Shown: positions 1 through 10,510, counted from the stretch's first letter. The stretch: DNA of 64,000 bases from Deinococcus hopiensis KR-140 (GCF_900176165.1 NZ_FWWU01000009.1:918001-982000); one strand, 5' to 3'. Program-made: numbers and translations. The notes: generated from the letters alone by a model not told the origin.

Positions 1-1709
1 GGGGCGGCAGCCGCTACACCCGGCAGTTGCTCGCGCAGGGGAAGTATCCGTACCGGGGCGTCGTCGGCCTGCCGCTGGGGACGCGGGCGGGGGTGTTCGG
101 AGCGCTGACCCTCTACTGGAAGGAGGTGCTGCCGCTGGTGGGCGACGAGCTGGCCCTCACCGAAGTCTTTGCCGCCCAGGCGTCCCTCGCCATCGAAAAT
201 GCCCGCCTGTACGAGGAAGAGCTGCGCCGCGAGCGCGAGGCGGCGGTGCTGCTGAACGTCGGGCGGCTGCTGGGCGAGGACCAGGGCGACCGGACGCTGG
301 CCGAAGCGGCGCGCCTCGCGACCCTGGCCCTCAACGCTGGCCGGGGGCTGATCGCGCTGACGGGTCCGGATGGCCAGGTGACCCGCTGCGCGACGTATAA
401 CCTCCACCCGCCCTCTGAAGCCGAACGCGCCTCGCTGCTCTCGCAACTCGGTCGGGGGCCCCGGCCCCTGACCCGGCGGCACGCGCTGCCCGTGGCCGGA
501 AGCGCCCTGATCGTGCCGCTGCGGGGCGACGCGGGGGGCGATCACCTGCTGGGCTTCTTGTACGCGGACGATCCCGGCACCGAGGCCCCCAGTGACCGCG
601 TGCTGGCCCTGGCCCGCTCGGTGGCCGATCAGATGGCGCTCACCCTGACCCGCGAGCGGCTGCTCTCGGCGCTGGCGCGCGAGGAGGCGCGCTACCGGCA
701 ACTGGCGGAGGGCGCGCACGATCTGATTCTCAGCGCCGATCCGGCCGGAACCATCACCTACGTCAACCCGGCGGCGGCGAGGTTGCTGGAGCCGCTCAGT
801 GGACTGCTGCTCGGCGCGAACCTGCTGACCCTGCCCACACCCGCCACCCGCCCTGCCCTGGCCGCCGCCTGGGACGCCGCCCACACCCAGAGTGCCGGGG
901 GCCGCGCCGAGATCGAGGTCGGGCCGCACCGGCTGGAGGTGCGGCTCAGCGCCGTGCGGCAGGCGGGGGCACCGCACAGCGTCCTGACGGTGGCGCGGGA
1001 CCTTTCCGAACTCCAGACGCTCGCTGCCGAGATTCAGCGGCGGGGCCAGGCGCTGGAGGCCGCCACCAGCCGCCAGACCGAGCTGCGGACCTACCTCACC
1101 CTCTTTACCCAGGCGCAGGAGGAAGAGAGGCGGCGCATCAGCCGCGAGCTGCACGACGACACGGCGCAGGTGCTCATCGCCACCACCCGGCGCGTGGCCC
1201 GCCTTGCCCGCGAACTGGAGGGCCCGCAGCGTGAGCGGGCCGACGACATCCTCCTGGACCTCAACGCCGCCATCGAGAGCGTGCGCCGCTTTGCCCGCAA
1301 CCTGCGCCCCAGCGTGCTCGACGATCTCGGGTTGCTGCCTGCGCTGGAGTGGCTCGCCACCCAGGCCCAGACCGATACCCGGTTGGAGGTCAGCGGCACT
1401 GAGCGCCGCCTCACGCCTGCGCTGGAACTCACCGTGTTCCGGCTGTCGCAAGAGGCCCTGACCAACGTGGACAAGCACGCCCGCGCCCATTCGGCGGCGA
1501 TCCGGGTGGCCTTCGAGGACGGCTGCGTGCGCGTGGCGGTCAGCGACGACGGCCAGGGCTTCACGCCCGAGCAGGCCCAGGCCCGCGCCCAGGCCGGGCA
1601 CCTTGGGCTGATTGGTCTGCGCGAGCGCGTCACGCTGGCCGGGGGTGAGCTGGACGTGGAAAGTGAGCCGGGGCGCGGCACGACGCTGAGGTTCACGTTT
1701 CCGGGCTAG
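1..1709 (+). CDS. Sensor histidine kinase with GAF and PAS domains, 5' end outside window
   Basis: The reading frame is open to the left edge, so this is the C-terminal part of a longer protein. In order I see the end of a GAF domain, a second GAF-like region (about residues 75-215 counted from position 27), a PAS domain (about 225-330), a coiled linker, and a HisKA_3-type dimerisation helix with the phosphoacceptor His in RELHDD (His about residue 376). A HATPase domain follows, with the N box (ALTNVDKHA), the G1 box (DDGQGF) and a final GRGTTLRF. This is the NarX/DegS class of two-component kinases, which pass phosphate to a LuxR-type response regulator; no regulator lies downstream. The stop shares a CTAG with the stop of the convergent LysR gene. 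Confidence 0.9.
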   Translation, partial: GGSRYTRQLLAQGKYPYRGVVGLPLGTRAGVFGALTLYWKEVLPLVGDELALTEVFAAQASLAIENARLYEEELRREREAAVLLNVGRLLGEDQGDRTLAEAARLATLALNAGRGLIALTGPDGQVTRCATYNLHPPSEAERASLLSQLGRGPRPLTRRHALPVAGSALIVPLRGDAGGDHLLGFLYADDPGTEAPSDRVLALARSVADQMALTLTRERLLSALAREEARYRQLAEGAHDLILSADPAGTITYVNPAAARLLEPLSGLLLGANLLTLPTPATRPALAAAWDAAHTQSAGGRAEIEVGPHRLEVRLSAVRQAGAPHSVLTVARDLSELQTLAAEIQRRGQALEAATSRQTELRTYLTLFTQAQEEERRRISRELHDDTAQVLIATTRRVARLARELEGPQRERADDILLDLNAAIESVRRFARNLRPSVLDDLGLLPALEWLATQAQTDTRLEVSGTERRLTPALELTVFRLSQEALTNVDKHARAHSAAIRVAFEDGCVRVAVSDDGQGFTPEQAQARAQAGHLGLIGLRERVTLAGGELDVESEPGRGTTLRFTFPG

Positions 1710-2635
1710 CCGCGCTCAGTCCGGAAAACCGCCCCCTCCTGCTGGGCTCCAGCGGTAACGGCCAGTGCCGAGAAGACGTCGATCAGGGGGCGCTGCTCAC
1801 CCAGCCGCTGGACCAATTCCACGTCGCTCGTCACCGACACGCCCCGTAGGGGAAGGCAGGCGAGGGAGGGAGGCGCAATCTGCGCCACGCACGCCGGCGC
1901 GATGGAAACGCCGAGTCCGGCGTCGATCAGCTGGAGGATCGTCAGCCAGTGCGAGGCCTCCTGGGCGATGCGGGGCCGAAAACCATGGGTTTCACACAGG
2001 CTCAGCGGTTTCTCAAACGCCCGCGCGCCCGCATCGCGCGGGTAGTAGACGAAGGGCTCGTCCTTCAGGACCGACGCGGAGATTTCCGGCTGTGAGGCAT
2101 ACGGGCGGTTGCGGGGCACCACGGCGACGAACGGTTCGGAAAACAGGCGGGTCACTCCGATCTCCTCGGCCGGATCGCTGTCGCGTACCAGTCCGGCGTC
2201 CAGCGTTCCTTCCCGCAGACCCGCCATGACCTGCGCGGTAAAGGACTCCTGCAACTGCAGCTGCACGCCCGGAGAGCGCGCGCGGTAACGCTGCAGCAGC
2301 CCTGGCAGGATGGTGAGGGCCACCGAGCTGCTGAAGCCCAGCCGCAGGCTCCCCTGTTCCCCCCGGCCGATCATACGGGCCTCGGTCACATCGTCTTCGA
2401 GGGTGCGCAGGGTGCGGCGCGCCCGTTCCAGAAACGTGGTCCCCGCCGCCGTGAGCTGTACCGAACGCGAGGTGCGGACCAGCAGCGCGCAGCCCACGAT
2501 GTCTTCCAGCTGCCGGATCTGTTGTGAGAGGGGCGGTTGGGCGAGGTGCAGCCGCGCGGCCGCGCGGCTGAAATGGAGCTCCTCCGCCACCGCGACAAAG
2601 TAGCGCAGATGACGCAGCTCAAGCCTTCGGTCCAT
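1706..2635 (-). CDS. LysR-family transcriptional regulator
   Basis: The 309-residue product has the usual LysR length. The N-terminal winged helix (RHLRYFVAVAEELHFSRAAARLHLAQPPLSQQIRQLE, described here by its key residues at positions 8-45) is typical, and a periplasmic-binding-like effector domain fills the rest. It probably binds an aromatic or organic acid effector, as in the BenM/CatM-like group, but the target is unknown. The gene is divergent from the GNAT acetyltransferase that starts about 80 bp away, so the shared gap may hold its operator. Its 3' end overlaps the histidine kinase by 4 bp. Confidence 0.9.
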   Translation of the reverse strand: MDRRLELRHLRYFVAVAEELHFSRAAARLHLAQPPLSQQIRQLEDIVGCALLVRTSRSVQLTAAGTTFLERARRTLRTLEDDVTEARMIGRGEQGSLRLGFSSSVALTILPGLLQRYRARSPGVQLQLQESFTAQVMAGLREGTLDAGLVRDSDPAEEIGVTRLFSEPFVAVVPRNRPYASQPEISASVLKDEPFVYYPRDAGARAFEKPLSLCETHGFRPRIAQEASHWLTILQLIDAGLGVSIAPACVAQIAPPSLACLPLRGVSVTSDVELVQRLGEQRPLIDVFSALAVTAGAQQEGAVFRTERG

Positions 2636-2715
2636 ATGCTGACCATCTTAATGGCCGCCGGCAAGATATTGGACGTCTGATTCCGGGCCTTCCATACTTT
2701 GAAAAGAGGACCCCC

Positions 2716-3219
2716 ATGACCCATCTGGATTCGACGCGAGGAGAGTTCACCTTCGGCCCCCTGCACACCCTGGAAGACATCCGCGCCTTTCGGACGCTCA
2801 ACGAGGAGTGGATCACCCGGCTGTTCTCGCTGGAAGCGGCCGACGAGCGCACCCTGGGAGACCCGCAGGGACAAATTCTCGACCGGGGCGGCCAGGTGTA
2901 CATGGCCTGGCGCGGCCAGGAACCTGTCGGCTGCGTGGCCCTGCTGCCCATGGGCGAAGGGGTGTTCGAGGTCTCCAAGATGGCGGTTGCGCCCACCCTT
3001 CGGGGTCAGGGGGTGGGCCGCCGGTTGCTGTCATACGCGCTGAACGAGGCGCGGAGCCTGGGCGCGAGGCGACTTTTTCTGGGCAGCAGCACCCGCTTGC
3101 CCGCCGCTGTACATCTCTACGAGTCGCTGGGCTTCAGGCACCTGCCGCCCGAACGCCGCCCCCAGTTGCCTTACGCCCGGGCCGACGTCTTCATGGAACT
3201 CCCGCTTGAGCGGGCGTAG
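2716..3219 (+). CDS. GNAT-family N-acetyltransferase
   Basis: The 167-residue protein contains the acetyl-CoA loop of the family (VAPTLRGQGVGRRLL, around residues 95-110) and the C-terminal LYESLGF motif. An upstream GAGGA lies about 8 nt before the ATG. GNAT enzymes move an acetyl group from acetyl-CoA to an amine; the substrate cannot be told from sequence. It is divergent from the LysR gene, which may control it. A long imperfect hairpin follows the stop. Confidence 0.88.
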   Translation: MTHLDSTRGEFTFGPLHTLEDIRAFRTLNEEWITRLFSLEAADERTLGDPQGQILDRGGQVYMAWRGQEPVGCVALLPMGEGVFEVSKMAVAPTLRGQGVGRRLLSYALNEARSLGARRLFLGSSTRLPAAVHLYESLGFRHLPPERRPQLPYARADVFMELPLERA

Positions 3220-3253
3220 CGCCGTTGTCAAAAAGGGACCTGCCTTTTGACCC

Positions 3254-3323
3254 AGCAGGGCGGGGAAAACGCACAGGGCGGTTCCATTTGCCCAAACGCC
3301 CTGTGCGCTTTCCCGCCTGTTGC
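3254..3323. repeat. Long imperfect hairpin after the acetyltransferase gene
   Basis: Two arms of about 27 bases (3254-3280 and 3297-3323, core GCACAGGGCG / CGCCCTGTGC) flank a 16-base loop. There is no clean T-tract, so it may be a terminator or an old repetitive element. No gene is seen between 3220 and 3604; that interval holds this hairpin and the two repeats that follow. Confidence 0.6.
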
Positions 3324-3358
3324 GGAACCCGGACCCCACGTTCTGGTCCACCGCTTTA

Positions 3359-3485
3359 TAGAGCATTTGTCAGAAAGATGCCTTCTTTTTGATCGAACAG
3401 AACGGGCTTGAATGCGCATGGGGAGGATGGATCTGTGAGGGGTGCCCTTCCTCGCGTACGCAGCCCAATTCAGACAAATGCTCTA
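3359..3485 (+). repeat. MITE-like repeat, family 1 (copy 1)
   Basis: This 127-bp element is bounded by a 13-bp inverted repeat, TAGAGCATTTGTC at the left and GACAAATGCTCTA at the right. Close relatives lie at 32654-32781 and, more diverged, at 16645-16767. The interior (CTTTTTGA, GAACGGGCTTGAATGCGCAT, GAGGGGTGCCCTTCC) is conserved among copies and does not code for protein. Confidence 0.85.
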
Positions 3486-3487
3486 AG

Positions 3488-3605
3488 GGTTCCGGAGAGT
3501 CGTTCCGCTTGCTCTGGTGGTTCCGCGCCTCTCCGTCACTGCTTTTCCTGCTCGCTCCGCTCGGGTGGGTCCGTGATTTGATCACTGATTCACCCGAATC
3601 CTTAT
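3488..3605 (-). repeat. Short interspersed repeat, family 2 (copy 1, reverse orientation)
   Basis: Read on the minus strand, this block matches 27397-27521 and 60683-60806: ATAAGGATTC at the start, CCCGAGCGGAGCGAGC in the middle, and CACC(A/G)GAGC plus GGAAC near the end. It lies directly beside the family 1 copy and runs into the stop codon of the next gene. Confidence 0.8.
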
Positions 3606-4642
3606 TACCCGTGCCGCGCCAGAAACGCCTCCCGCTCCATCCACGCCAGTTTCGGCTCGGTTTCGGAGGGGGCGTTTGTGGTGCCGTACACGAGGCGCAT
3701 CACGCGAAAGCCCAGGCTGTACAGCCGGGCACGGGCAGCGGGCAGGGGCACGAGCGTGAAGCCGTGCTTTTCCAGCGGACCGTGAAAGAGGGTCACCGCG
3801 TAGACCAGCTGGGCATTCGCCAGTTCGGGCCGCTCACGCAGGGCAGCGGCCACGTCCCGCAGCGAGCGGTGGTAGGCGCGGTAGGCCCCCAGGGCACTCC
3901 TCGCGGCCAAACCCACGAGGCGCGGGCTGTGCAGGTGCAGCTCGGCGGCGGGCGTGCCGGGGGTGAGCGGCGTGCCCGCCGGCGCAGGCTGCGCGGCCAC
4001 CCGCATCACCGCGTCTGCCCGCTCGGTCAGCGGCACCACCCCGTGCGCGCGGGCGAAGCGTTCGTCCACCAGTTCTCGGTAGACGCGCATCAGCAGGTCA
4101 CGGGGGCGGGCGGGGCGCAGGTCAGGCAGTTCCCGCACCCGCACGGGGCGGTAGCCGAGGGCTTTCAGGCGCGGCAGGGTGGCGGCCAATTCCCCAGGTG
4201 GGACGCGCAAGGTCAGGCCCAGCTCCGGCACCGGCGAGGGGACGGGCAGGGGCCGCACGCTGCGCGCGGCCAGGAAGCGCAGGGCCGCTCCGGTGAGGTT
4301 CCTCTCCTCCAGCGCCCAGGCCGTCACCGGCTGTCCTGCCACCGCCTCCAGCAGGGTCAGGTCCTCTGGCGGGCCGTTCCCGGCCACCTCATGCCCCGCC
4401 TGCGTAGCGGCCCGCACCTCCTCGGGGCACTGCCGCGCCAATCTGGGCGGAAGGAGGAGGGTGGCCCGCACGTCCGCCGCCCTCAGGGCGCGCAGGGCGG
4501 GGGACAGCGCCCCGGCTTCGGGGATGGGCACCGTCAGACCGATGCGCACGTCTCCGGGGTGACCGCCATGCAGGGTCCCGAAGGCCCCGGCGCGCATGAG
4601 GGCCCGCCAGAAAGGGAGGGAAGAACGGGGCAAGCGAACCAT
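3605..4642 (-). CDS. Polysaccharide deacetylase-like protein with YkoP-type C-terminus
   Basis: The 345-residue product starts like a NodB-fold deacetylase (RIGLTVPIPEAGALSPALRALRAADVRATLLLPP, described by this region at about 33-68, then a GHEVAGNG motif). The usual metal-binding Asp-Asp and His residues are weak or absent, so catalytic activity is doubtful. The C-terminal third (LHSPRLVGLAARS, AYHRSLRDVA, YGTTNAPSE) resembles the YkoP domain fused to such proteins in Deinococcus. It lies next to a GT4 glycosyltransferase and probably belongs to the envelope polysaccharide or glycolipid set. The stop codon touches repeat family 2. Confidence 0.7.
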   Translation of the reverse strand: MVRLPRSSLPFWRALMRAGAFGTLHGGHPGDVRIGLTVPIPEAGALSPALRALRAADVRATLLLPPRLARQCPEEVRAATQAGHEVAGNGPPEDLTLLEAVAGQPVTAWALEERNLTGAALRFLAARSVRPLPVPSPVPELGLTLRVPPGELAATLPRLKALGYRPVRVRELPDLRPARPRDLLMRVYRELVDERFARAHGVVPLTERADAVMRVAAQPAPAGTPLTPGTPAAELHLHSPRLVGLAARSALGAYRAYHRSLRDVAAALRERPELANAQLVYAVTLFHGPLEKHGFTLVPLPAARARLYSLGFRVMRLVYGTTNAPSETEPKLAWMEREAFLARHG

Positions 4643-6016
4643 GAGACGACTCTAGCCTCCGGCCAGGATGTGGGGAAGCGGGCCAGGCGCGTGGAAACGC
4701 GCGACGCCCTCCGGAGTGTGCCGGCCCGGGCGCGCGGATCAGGCGCAACTCTCATGCTCGGCGTCGTATGCTGCCGGGCAGTGATGCTTCAGCCTTCCTT
4801 TATCCAGGCCACCCGCGCTCGGCGCACCCCCGCCGGGCAGAGGCGAGCAGCATGAAGCCTCTTCGCATCGGCCTCTTTACCGACACCTTCTTGCCGGACC
4901 AGAACGGCATCGTGACCAGCGTCGGGCTGCTCAGCGACGAACTGCGCGCGCGCGGGCATCACGTGGATGTGGTGGCCCCCTTCTTTCCCGAGCAGGTGGA
5001 CGACCGCGCGGACGTGCTGCGGGTGCCCAGCGTGCGCTACGTCTTCCTGCCGACCTACCGCCTGGCCTGGCCAACGCGCAAGGACTTCGAGCAGAAGTAC
5101 GATCTGATCCACACCCACACGCCGCTGACGCTGGGGCTGGCGGGCGCACGGCTGGCCCGCAAGTGGAACGTGCCGCACGTGGCGACCTACCATACCCATA
5201 TCGAGTCTTACACCCACTACGTGCCGGGCCTGCCGCTGCTGCAAAAGCAGACCCGCATCGTGACGCGGGTGATGGGCCTGTATTACGGCCGCGCGCACGC
5301 CGTCATCACGCCCACCGCCGGAATGCTGGACGTGATCCGCGAAATGGGCGTGCAAAACCCCGTCGTCATTCCCACCAGTGTTGAGCCGCAGGTGTTGCGC
5401 TCGGCCCCGGCCATCGAAAGCCCCTGGCCTGCTGGAACGCGCCGCCTGCTTACCGTGGGGCGGCTGGCCCGTGAGAAGCGCTTTGACCTCGTGCTTGATA
5501 CGCTCGCGGGGCTGCCGGATGGGCACCTCGTGGTGCTGGGCGAGGGCCCGGAACGCGAGCACCTCCTTCAACACGCCGAACGCCTGGGTGTGGCGGAACG
5601 GGTGACCTTCCTGGGCGTACGGCCCTGGACCGAGATCGGCGCGTACTACCGCCTGGCCGAACTGTTCCTGTTTGCCAGCGACACCGAGACGCAGGGCCTG
5701 GTGCTGCAGGAAGCGCAGCTTATGGGCGTGCCGGTGGTGGCGGTGGGAGCGCGCGGGACGCTGAGCGGTGTGGACCACGGAAAGAGCGGATACCTCGTCT
5801 CGCCCGGCGACGTGGCGGCCCTGACCCGGCACGCGTCCGAGATCCTGGCGAGCCCGGCGCTGTGGACGCGGCTCTCGCGCGGCGCGCGGATCTTCGGCAC
5901 CGCCTGGACGCCCGGCAATGTGGCCGAGCGGGTGCTGGACGTGTATGCGGGAGCGCTGGGCCTGTCGAGCGGGATGCCCTTTCTTGGCGAGGCCAGCGCC
6001 CTGGGGCACGCGGTGG

Positions 6017-6704
<688 letters not shown>

Positions 6705-6801
6705 GCCGCCGCCGCGTCTGCACCTGCTCTCCATTTTCCGGAAGGCCCGGAACCGTGCAAAGGGTGGCCGGGCCACACGTGGCGGGACAGCAGGCCAGAG
6801 T

Positions 6802-8034
6802 GTGGGGCTTGTGACGCGCCGCCTGCCGCCACTGCCGCTGCGCCCGGGGACGGTGGGTGGGGTTTCCGCGGCGGCCCTCGCGCTCGCCTGCGGGGAGTTC
6901 GTCCGCAGCGGGCTGTACGCCGCCTACCTGCCCCAGTACGCACCGCACGTGCTGCACCTGCCCGTCACGGCCGTGGGGGTGGCCTGGACGGCCCACTTCG
7001 TGGCTGACACCCTGATGCGCGGTCCGGCGGGTGCGCTTATCGCGCGGCAGGGGCCACGGCTGGTCATGCTGGGCGGCTCGGCGCTGAGCCTGGGGGCGCT
7101 GGCGCTGCTGCCGCTGGCACACAACCTGTGGACGCTGCTGCTGATCGCCGCGCTGCACGGAGCCGGGTTTGCCACCCTGTGGCCCGGAACGATGAACCTG
7201 ACGGCCGACGCCTCGCGTGAGGGGTACCAGGGCCGTGCGCTGACCCTCGTGAGCATGACGGTGGTGCCGCTGATCGGGGCGGGCTTCCTGCTGTTTGGGG
7301 CGTTCGCAGACCGCCCGGACGCCTGGCCGCTGCTGATCGCGCTGGGGGTGCAGGCCCTGGGGGTGCTCGCCGCGCTGGTGGTGCCCGTCCGCCGTCCCCG
7401 TGCAGCGGGGGCCGGTGAGGGGACCGAAACGGACGCGCCTCCGGCCGCGCGCGCCCGCACGGCCCTGCGCGCCCTCGCGCCGCTGTTGCCCGCCGCCTTT
7501 ATGCAGACGCTGACCATGACGCTCCTGGGACCGCTGCTGTTTACCCTCGCGCCCCGTTTCGGACTGAACTACTGGGGCATGGTGGGCGTGCTGGTGCTGG
7601 GCGGCGTGGTGGCCTACGCCAGCTTTCCCCTCACGGGCCGAATGGCGGACCGTGGGCACGCCCGCCTCGCCGTCACGGTGGGCTTCGCCCTGCTGGGCGT
7701 TGCCCTGGGCCTGCTCGCCACCACGCCGCCCGCCTGGGCTGTGTACGCCTTGGCGGTGCCGGCGGGGCTCGCCTACGCCTTCATATCGCCGGGCTGGGCC
7801 GCCCTGGTGAGCGGCACCCTGCCCGAGGCCGAACGCCCCGCTGCCTGGGGCGCGCTGATGACGGTCGAGAATGCGGGCACAGCCCTGGGACCGCTGGTGG
7901 GCACCTTCGCCTTCGAGCGGCTGGGCGCGCCCGGGCCCTTCGTTACGGGCGCGGTACTGGCCCTGATCACCGCGAGCGGCTACGTCTTTTTTCGCCGGGC
8001 CTTTCCCCGCCAGCAGGGCACTGGGGCAGCATGA
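6802..8034 (+). CDS. Major facilitator superfamily transporter
   Basis: About 410 residues with roughly twelve hydrophobic segments. Between helices 2 and 3 there is a family A-like loop (DTLMRGPAGALIARQGPR), and there is a second related loop in the C-terminal half (PLTGRMADRGHARL). The GTG at 6802 is used here; a second GTG at 6811 is equally possible. The gene ends in an ATGA overlap with the following deacetylase gene, so the two are translationally coupled. The cargo is unknown; the neighbours suggest export of a lipid or glycoconjugate. Confidence 0.85.
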   Translation: MGLVTRRLPPLPLRPGTVGGVSAAALALACGEFVRSGLYAAYLPQYAPHVLHLPVTAVGVAWTAHFVADTLMRGPAGALIARQGPRLVMLGGSALSLGALALLPLAHNLWTLLLIAALHGAGFATLWPGTMNLTADASREGYQGRALTLVSMTVVPLIGAGFLLFGAFADRPDAWPLLIALGVQALGVLAALVVPVRRPRAAGAGEGTETDAPPAARARTALRALAPLLPAAFMQTLTMTLLGPLLFTLAPRFGLNYWGMVGVLVLGGVVAYASFPLTGRMADRGHARLAVTVGFALLGVALGLLATTPPAWAVYALAVPAGLAYAFISPGWAALVSGTLPEAERPAAWGALMTVENAGTALGPLVGTFAFERLGAPGPFVTGAVLALITASGYVFFRRAFPRQQGTGAA

Positions 8035-8738
8035 GGTGGGGGAGGTGGCTGCTGGGCGCTGTGGGCCTGGCCGCCTTGCTCGCCGACGTGGCCGGACGCG
8101 CGGCGGGGTGGGGTGCCCTCGGCCCGGGAGAGCGGGTGGGCCACCGGGTGGCCCTTACCTTCGACGATGGCCCCAGTGAGCGCACCGCCGAACTGCTCGC
8201 GGTGTTGGCCCGCCACGGGGCCCAGGCCACCTTCTTCGTCACGGCCCCAGCGGTCGAGGCCCGGCCGGACGGCCTGCGGGCCCTGATGGAGGCTGGGCAC
8301 GAGATCGGGGCCCACGGGCGCTGGCATGTCCCAGCCCTGCTGCTGCCGCCCTGGCGCGAGTGGGCCCAGGTGCGCTGGCATCCCCGCGCCGGCGGACCCG
8401 GGCCATACCTATACCGGCCGCCCTACGGCGGACACAGTCCCCTGACCCGGCTGCTGGCCGGCCTCGCCGGGCGGCAGGTGGCCCTGTGGGACGTGGAGGG
8501 CCGCGACTGGACCGATACCCCCGCGCTCACGCTGGCCGCGCAGGCCCTCGCCCAGATACGCCCCGGCAGCGTGGTCTTGCTGCACGACGGCCCCGCTGTC
8601 ACGCCCGAGTTGCTGGAGCGGCTGCTGAGCGGCCTGCGTGGGCAGGGCCTGACCCCCGTGCGCCTGCTCGACTTGCCGCCCCGGCCCATCGGCCTGCGGG
8701 CAGGTCTGGCGAGGTTGCGGGCGAGTTACGGGCGCTGA
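8031..8738 (+). CDS. Polysaccharide deacetylase (NodB homology domain), secreted or membrane-anchored
   Basis: The 235-residue protein has an N-terminal hydrophobic anchor (residues 5-24). The NodB motifs are complete: motif 1 TFDDGPS with the two metal-site Asp residues, motif 2 GHEIGAHGRWH, motif 3 RPPYGGHS, and VVLLHDG near the end. It should remove acetyl groups from an N-acetylated glycan in the envelope. It overlaps the MFS gene by 4 bp (ATGA). Confidence 0.9.
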   Translation: MRWGRWLLGAVGLAALLADVAGRAAGWGALGPGERVGHRVALTFDDGPSERTAELLAVLARHGAQATFFVTAPAVEARPDGLRALMEAGHEIGAHGRWHVPALLLPPWREWAQVRWHPRAGGPGPYLYRPPYGGHSPLTRLLAGLAGRQVALWDVEGRDWTDTPALTLAAQALAQIRPGSVVLLHDGPAVTPELLERLLSGLRGQGLTPVRLLDLPPRPIGLRAGLARLRASYGR

Positions 8739-8747
8739 GGACGGACG

Positions 8748-9968
8748 TCAGCCCCGTTCTGCCAGCAGCCCCCCAAGCTCCGCAGCGATGACCGGCAGCG
8801 CTCCCGCTGGGCCGATGCGCTCCAGCCCCGCGCGGGCCGCCCGTGCCCGCCTCGCTCCGTTCTCCAGAAGGGCGCGTACCTCCGCCGCCACCGCGTCGGG
8901 TCGGGCCGGAACCACGCTCAGCGCCTCGCCCAGCAAGCGGGCCTGCCGACGCGCGAAACCGGGTGTAAATTGCGGCCCCCCGGTGGCAAAGGCCACCACC
9001 GGTACGCCCAGACCAGCGAGCTGCTCGTTGGCGGTGCCCGCCGTGCCCACCGCCACGTCCGCCGCCCGGGCCACTGTGCCGAATGCGCCGCGCAGCAGGG
9101 CCGCCCGGGTGCCCTCGCCGCCCGCAAAGGCGGTCTCGCCATCCTCCACGCTGAGGTGCCAGCCCCGGGGCAGGGTCACGGCTTCCCAGCTGTGCGGCCA
9201 GGCGACCAGAGAGGCCACGCCCGGCACCCGCGCCGCCGCTTGCAGCATCAGGGGCAGGCTCTCGCGGTGGTCCTCTCGGGAGCCGGGCAGCAGGGCCAGT
9301 ACCCGCCTTCCAGCAATCAGTTCCGTGAGGTCCCGTTCGGGCGGGGGCAGCACGTCCATCGCGAAGCTGCCCACCCAGCGCGCCTCCACGCCTCGTTCGC
9401 CGTAGTAGCGGTCGGTGGCCGCGTCGCGCACGTACACCGCGTGGGCACGCGCAGCCAGGCGCAGCTCGTAGGGCAGTGGCACGTTCGCTCCTATGGCATT
9501 GGGTTCGGTGAGCAGGCCGCGTGTGCCCAGTCCCTCCAGGTAATGCGCGCTGAGCAGCGGTTGCAGATGCAGCAGGGGCACACCCGCGCGCTGCGCCGCC
9601 AGCGTGCCCACCATCAGCGCGTAGGCATCGCCCACCACCACCACCGCTCCAGTTCCCCGTGCCGCGCGCGTGGCCTCCCGCCACTGGCCGAGCGAGGCCC
9701 CGATAAGTCCGGCCCGCAGGTCCGCCCGCAGGTTCGCCAGACTCCCGAAGGGAAAGCCGCCGCTGGGCAACTCCAGTGCCCGGCCCAGCCGCGTCACGCC
9801 CGGCACGTTCCGGTAGGCGTGCCCCGCGCCCACGAGCGGCAGCACCCGGATCCGCGTGCCGGGAAGTTGCGCGGCGAGGTAACGCAGCAGCCGCGCCCCG
9901 ATCATGTCTTCAGCGGTGCCGTTGGAGAGGAGCAGCGCGGGGCGGGGGAGGGCAGCGGCAAGGCTCAC
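8748..9968 (-). CDS. Lipid-A-disaccharide-synthase-related glycosyltransferase
   Basis: From a GTG at about 9968 the product is about 406 residues. It has a GT-B fold with LLSNGTAEDMIGARLL near the start, LLPGSREDH in the linker, and TAGTANEQLAGLGVPVVA as the donor-sugar loop. This matches the LpxB-related family found in cyanobacteria and Deinococcus, which lack ordinary lipid A, so the true acceptor is unknown. The frame is open to 10049 but the added residues are Arg-rich and not conserved-looking. It is convergent with the deacetylase gene. Confidence 0.8.
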   Translation of the reverse strand: MSLAAALPRPALLLSNGTAEDMIGARLLRYLAAQLPGTRIRVLPLVGAGHAYRNVPGVTRLGRALELPSGGFPFGSLANLRADLRAGLIGASLGQWREATRAARGTGAVVVVGDAYALMVGTLAAQRAGVPLLHLQPLLSAHYLEGLGTRGLLTEPNAIGANVPLPYELRLAARAHAVYVRDAATDRYYGERGVEARWVGSFAMDVLPPPERDLTELIAGRRVLALLPGSREDHRESLPLMLQAAARVPGVASLVAWPHSWEAVTLPRGWHLSVEDGETAFAGGEGTRAALLRGAFGTVARAADVAVGTAGTANEQLAGLGVPVVAFATGGPQFTPGFARRQARLLGEALSVVPARPDAVAAEVRALLENGARRARAARAGLERIGPAGALPVIAAELGGLLAERG

Positions 9969-10084
9969 GCCGAGCAGGATAGCGGCCGATCGGCGTCCCC
10001 GCGCACCCCGTTTCCAGTGCCCGGGGCGTTCTCCCGGTGAAAAGGACACGGACGCTTCCGCGGTTCGTGTGGTAGGAATAGGCC

Positions 10085-10510
10085 GTGACGGATTTCGATG
10101 CGCTGCAAGCCGCCATCGAGCGGTACGCGCACGAGCGGCAGGCCGAGCAGCGCGCCTGCGAGGCGTTTCTCAACGCGCTTTATCACGCCCTGCGTAGCGC
10201 GAGCGGCCCAGGGCTGCCGCTGAACAACGTGGCAATGGAGCCGGTGGCGGACTCCCAGACCCGCCTGCGCCCACCCCCTCCCGGCAGCTGGCACGCCGTG
10301 TGGCTGCGGCTGGGGCTGTGCGAGGTGCTGGTGCGTGTACGGCGGGACGCGGGCGCGTTTGTGGGCGAGTACGGCCAGAGCAGCGCTTTTCGTCTGACGT
10401 CGGTGGGTGAGAACGACCTGCTGGTCCTCGCCCGGCGCCTGCTGCGCGATGTGGCCGCGAGCTACGCAGGCGGGACGAACCCGAGCCTGACGGGCACGCG
10501 GCTTAACTGA
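10085..10510 (+). CDS. Conserved hypothetical protein, 141 aa
   Basis: Starts at a GTG with a TAGGAAT box only 5 nt upstream, the geometry of a leaderless transcript. The product is soluble, with an N-terminal helix (residues 3-35) and a likely alpha/beta C-terminal half. I do not recognise a family. The codon use is the same as the core genes around it. Confidence 0.7.
   Translation: MTDFDALQAAIERYAHERQAEQRACEAFLNALYHALRSASGPGLPLNNVAMEPVADSQTRLRPPPPGSWHAVWLRLGLCEVLVRVRRDAGAFVGEYGQSSAFRLTSVGENDLLVLARRLLRDVAASYAGGTNPSLTGTRLN

Noticed and set aside
3389..4855. Long + strand frame of 488 cod. opposite the deacetylase-like gene
   Set aside because: It is antisense to a coherent protein, is Gly/Gln/Arg/His-rich as expected of a high-GC shadow frame, and has no recognisable motifs.
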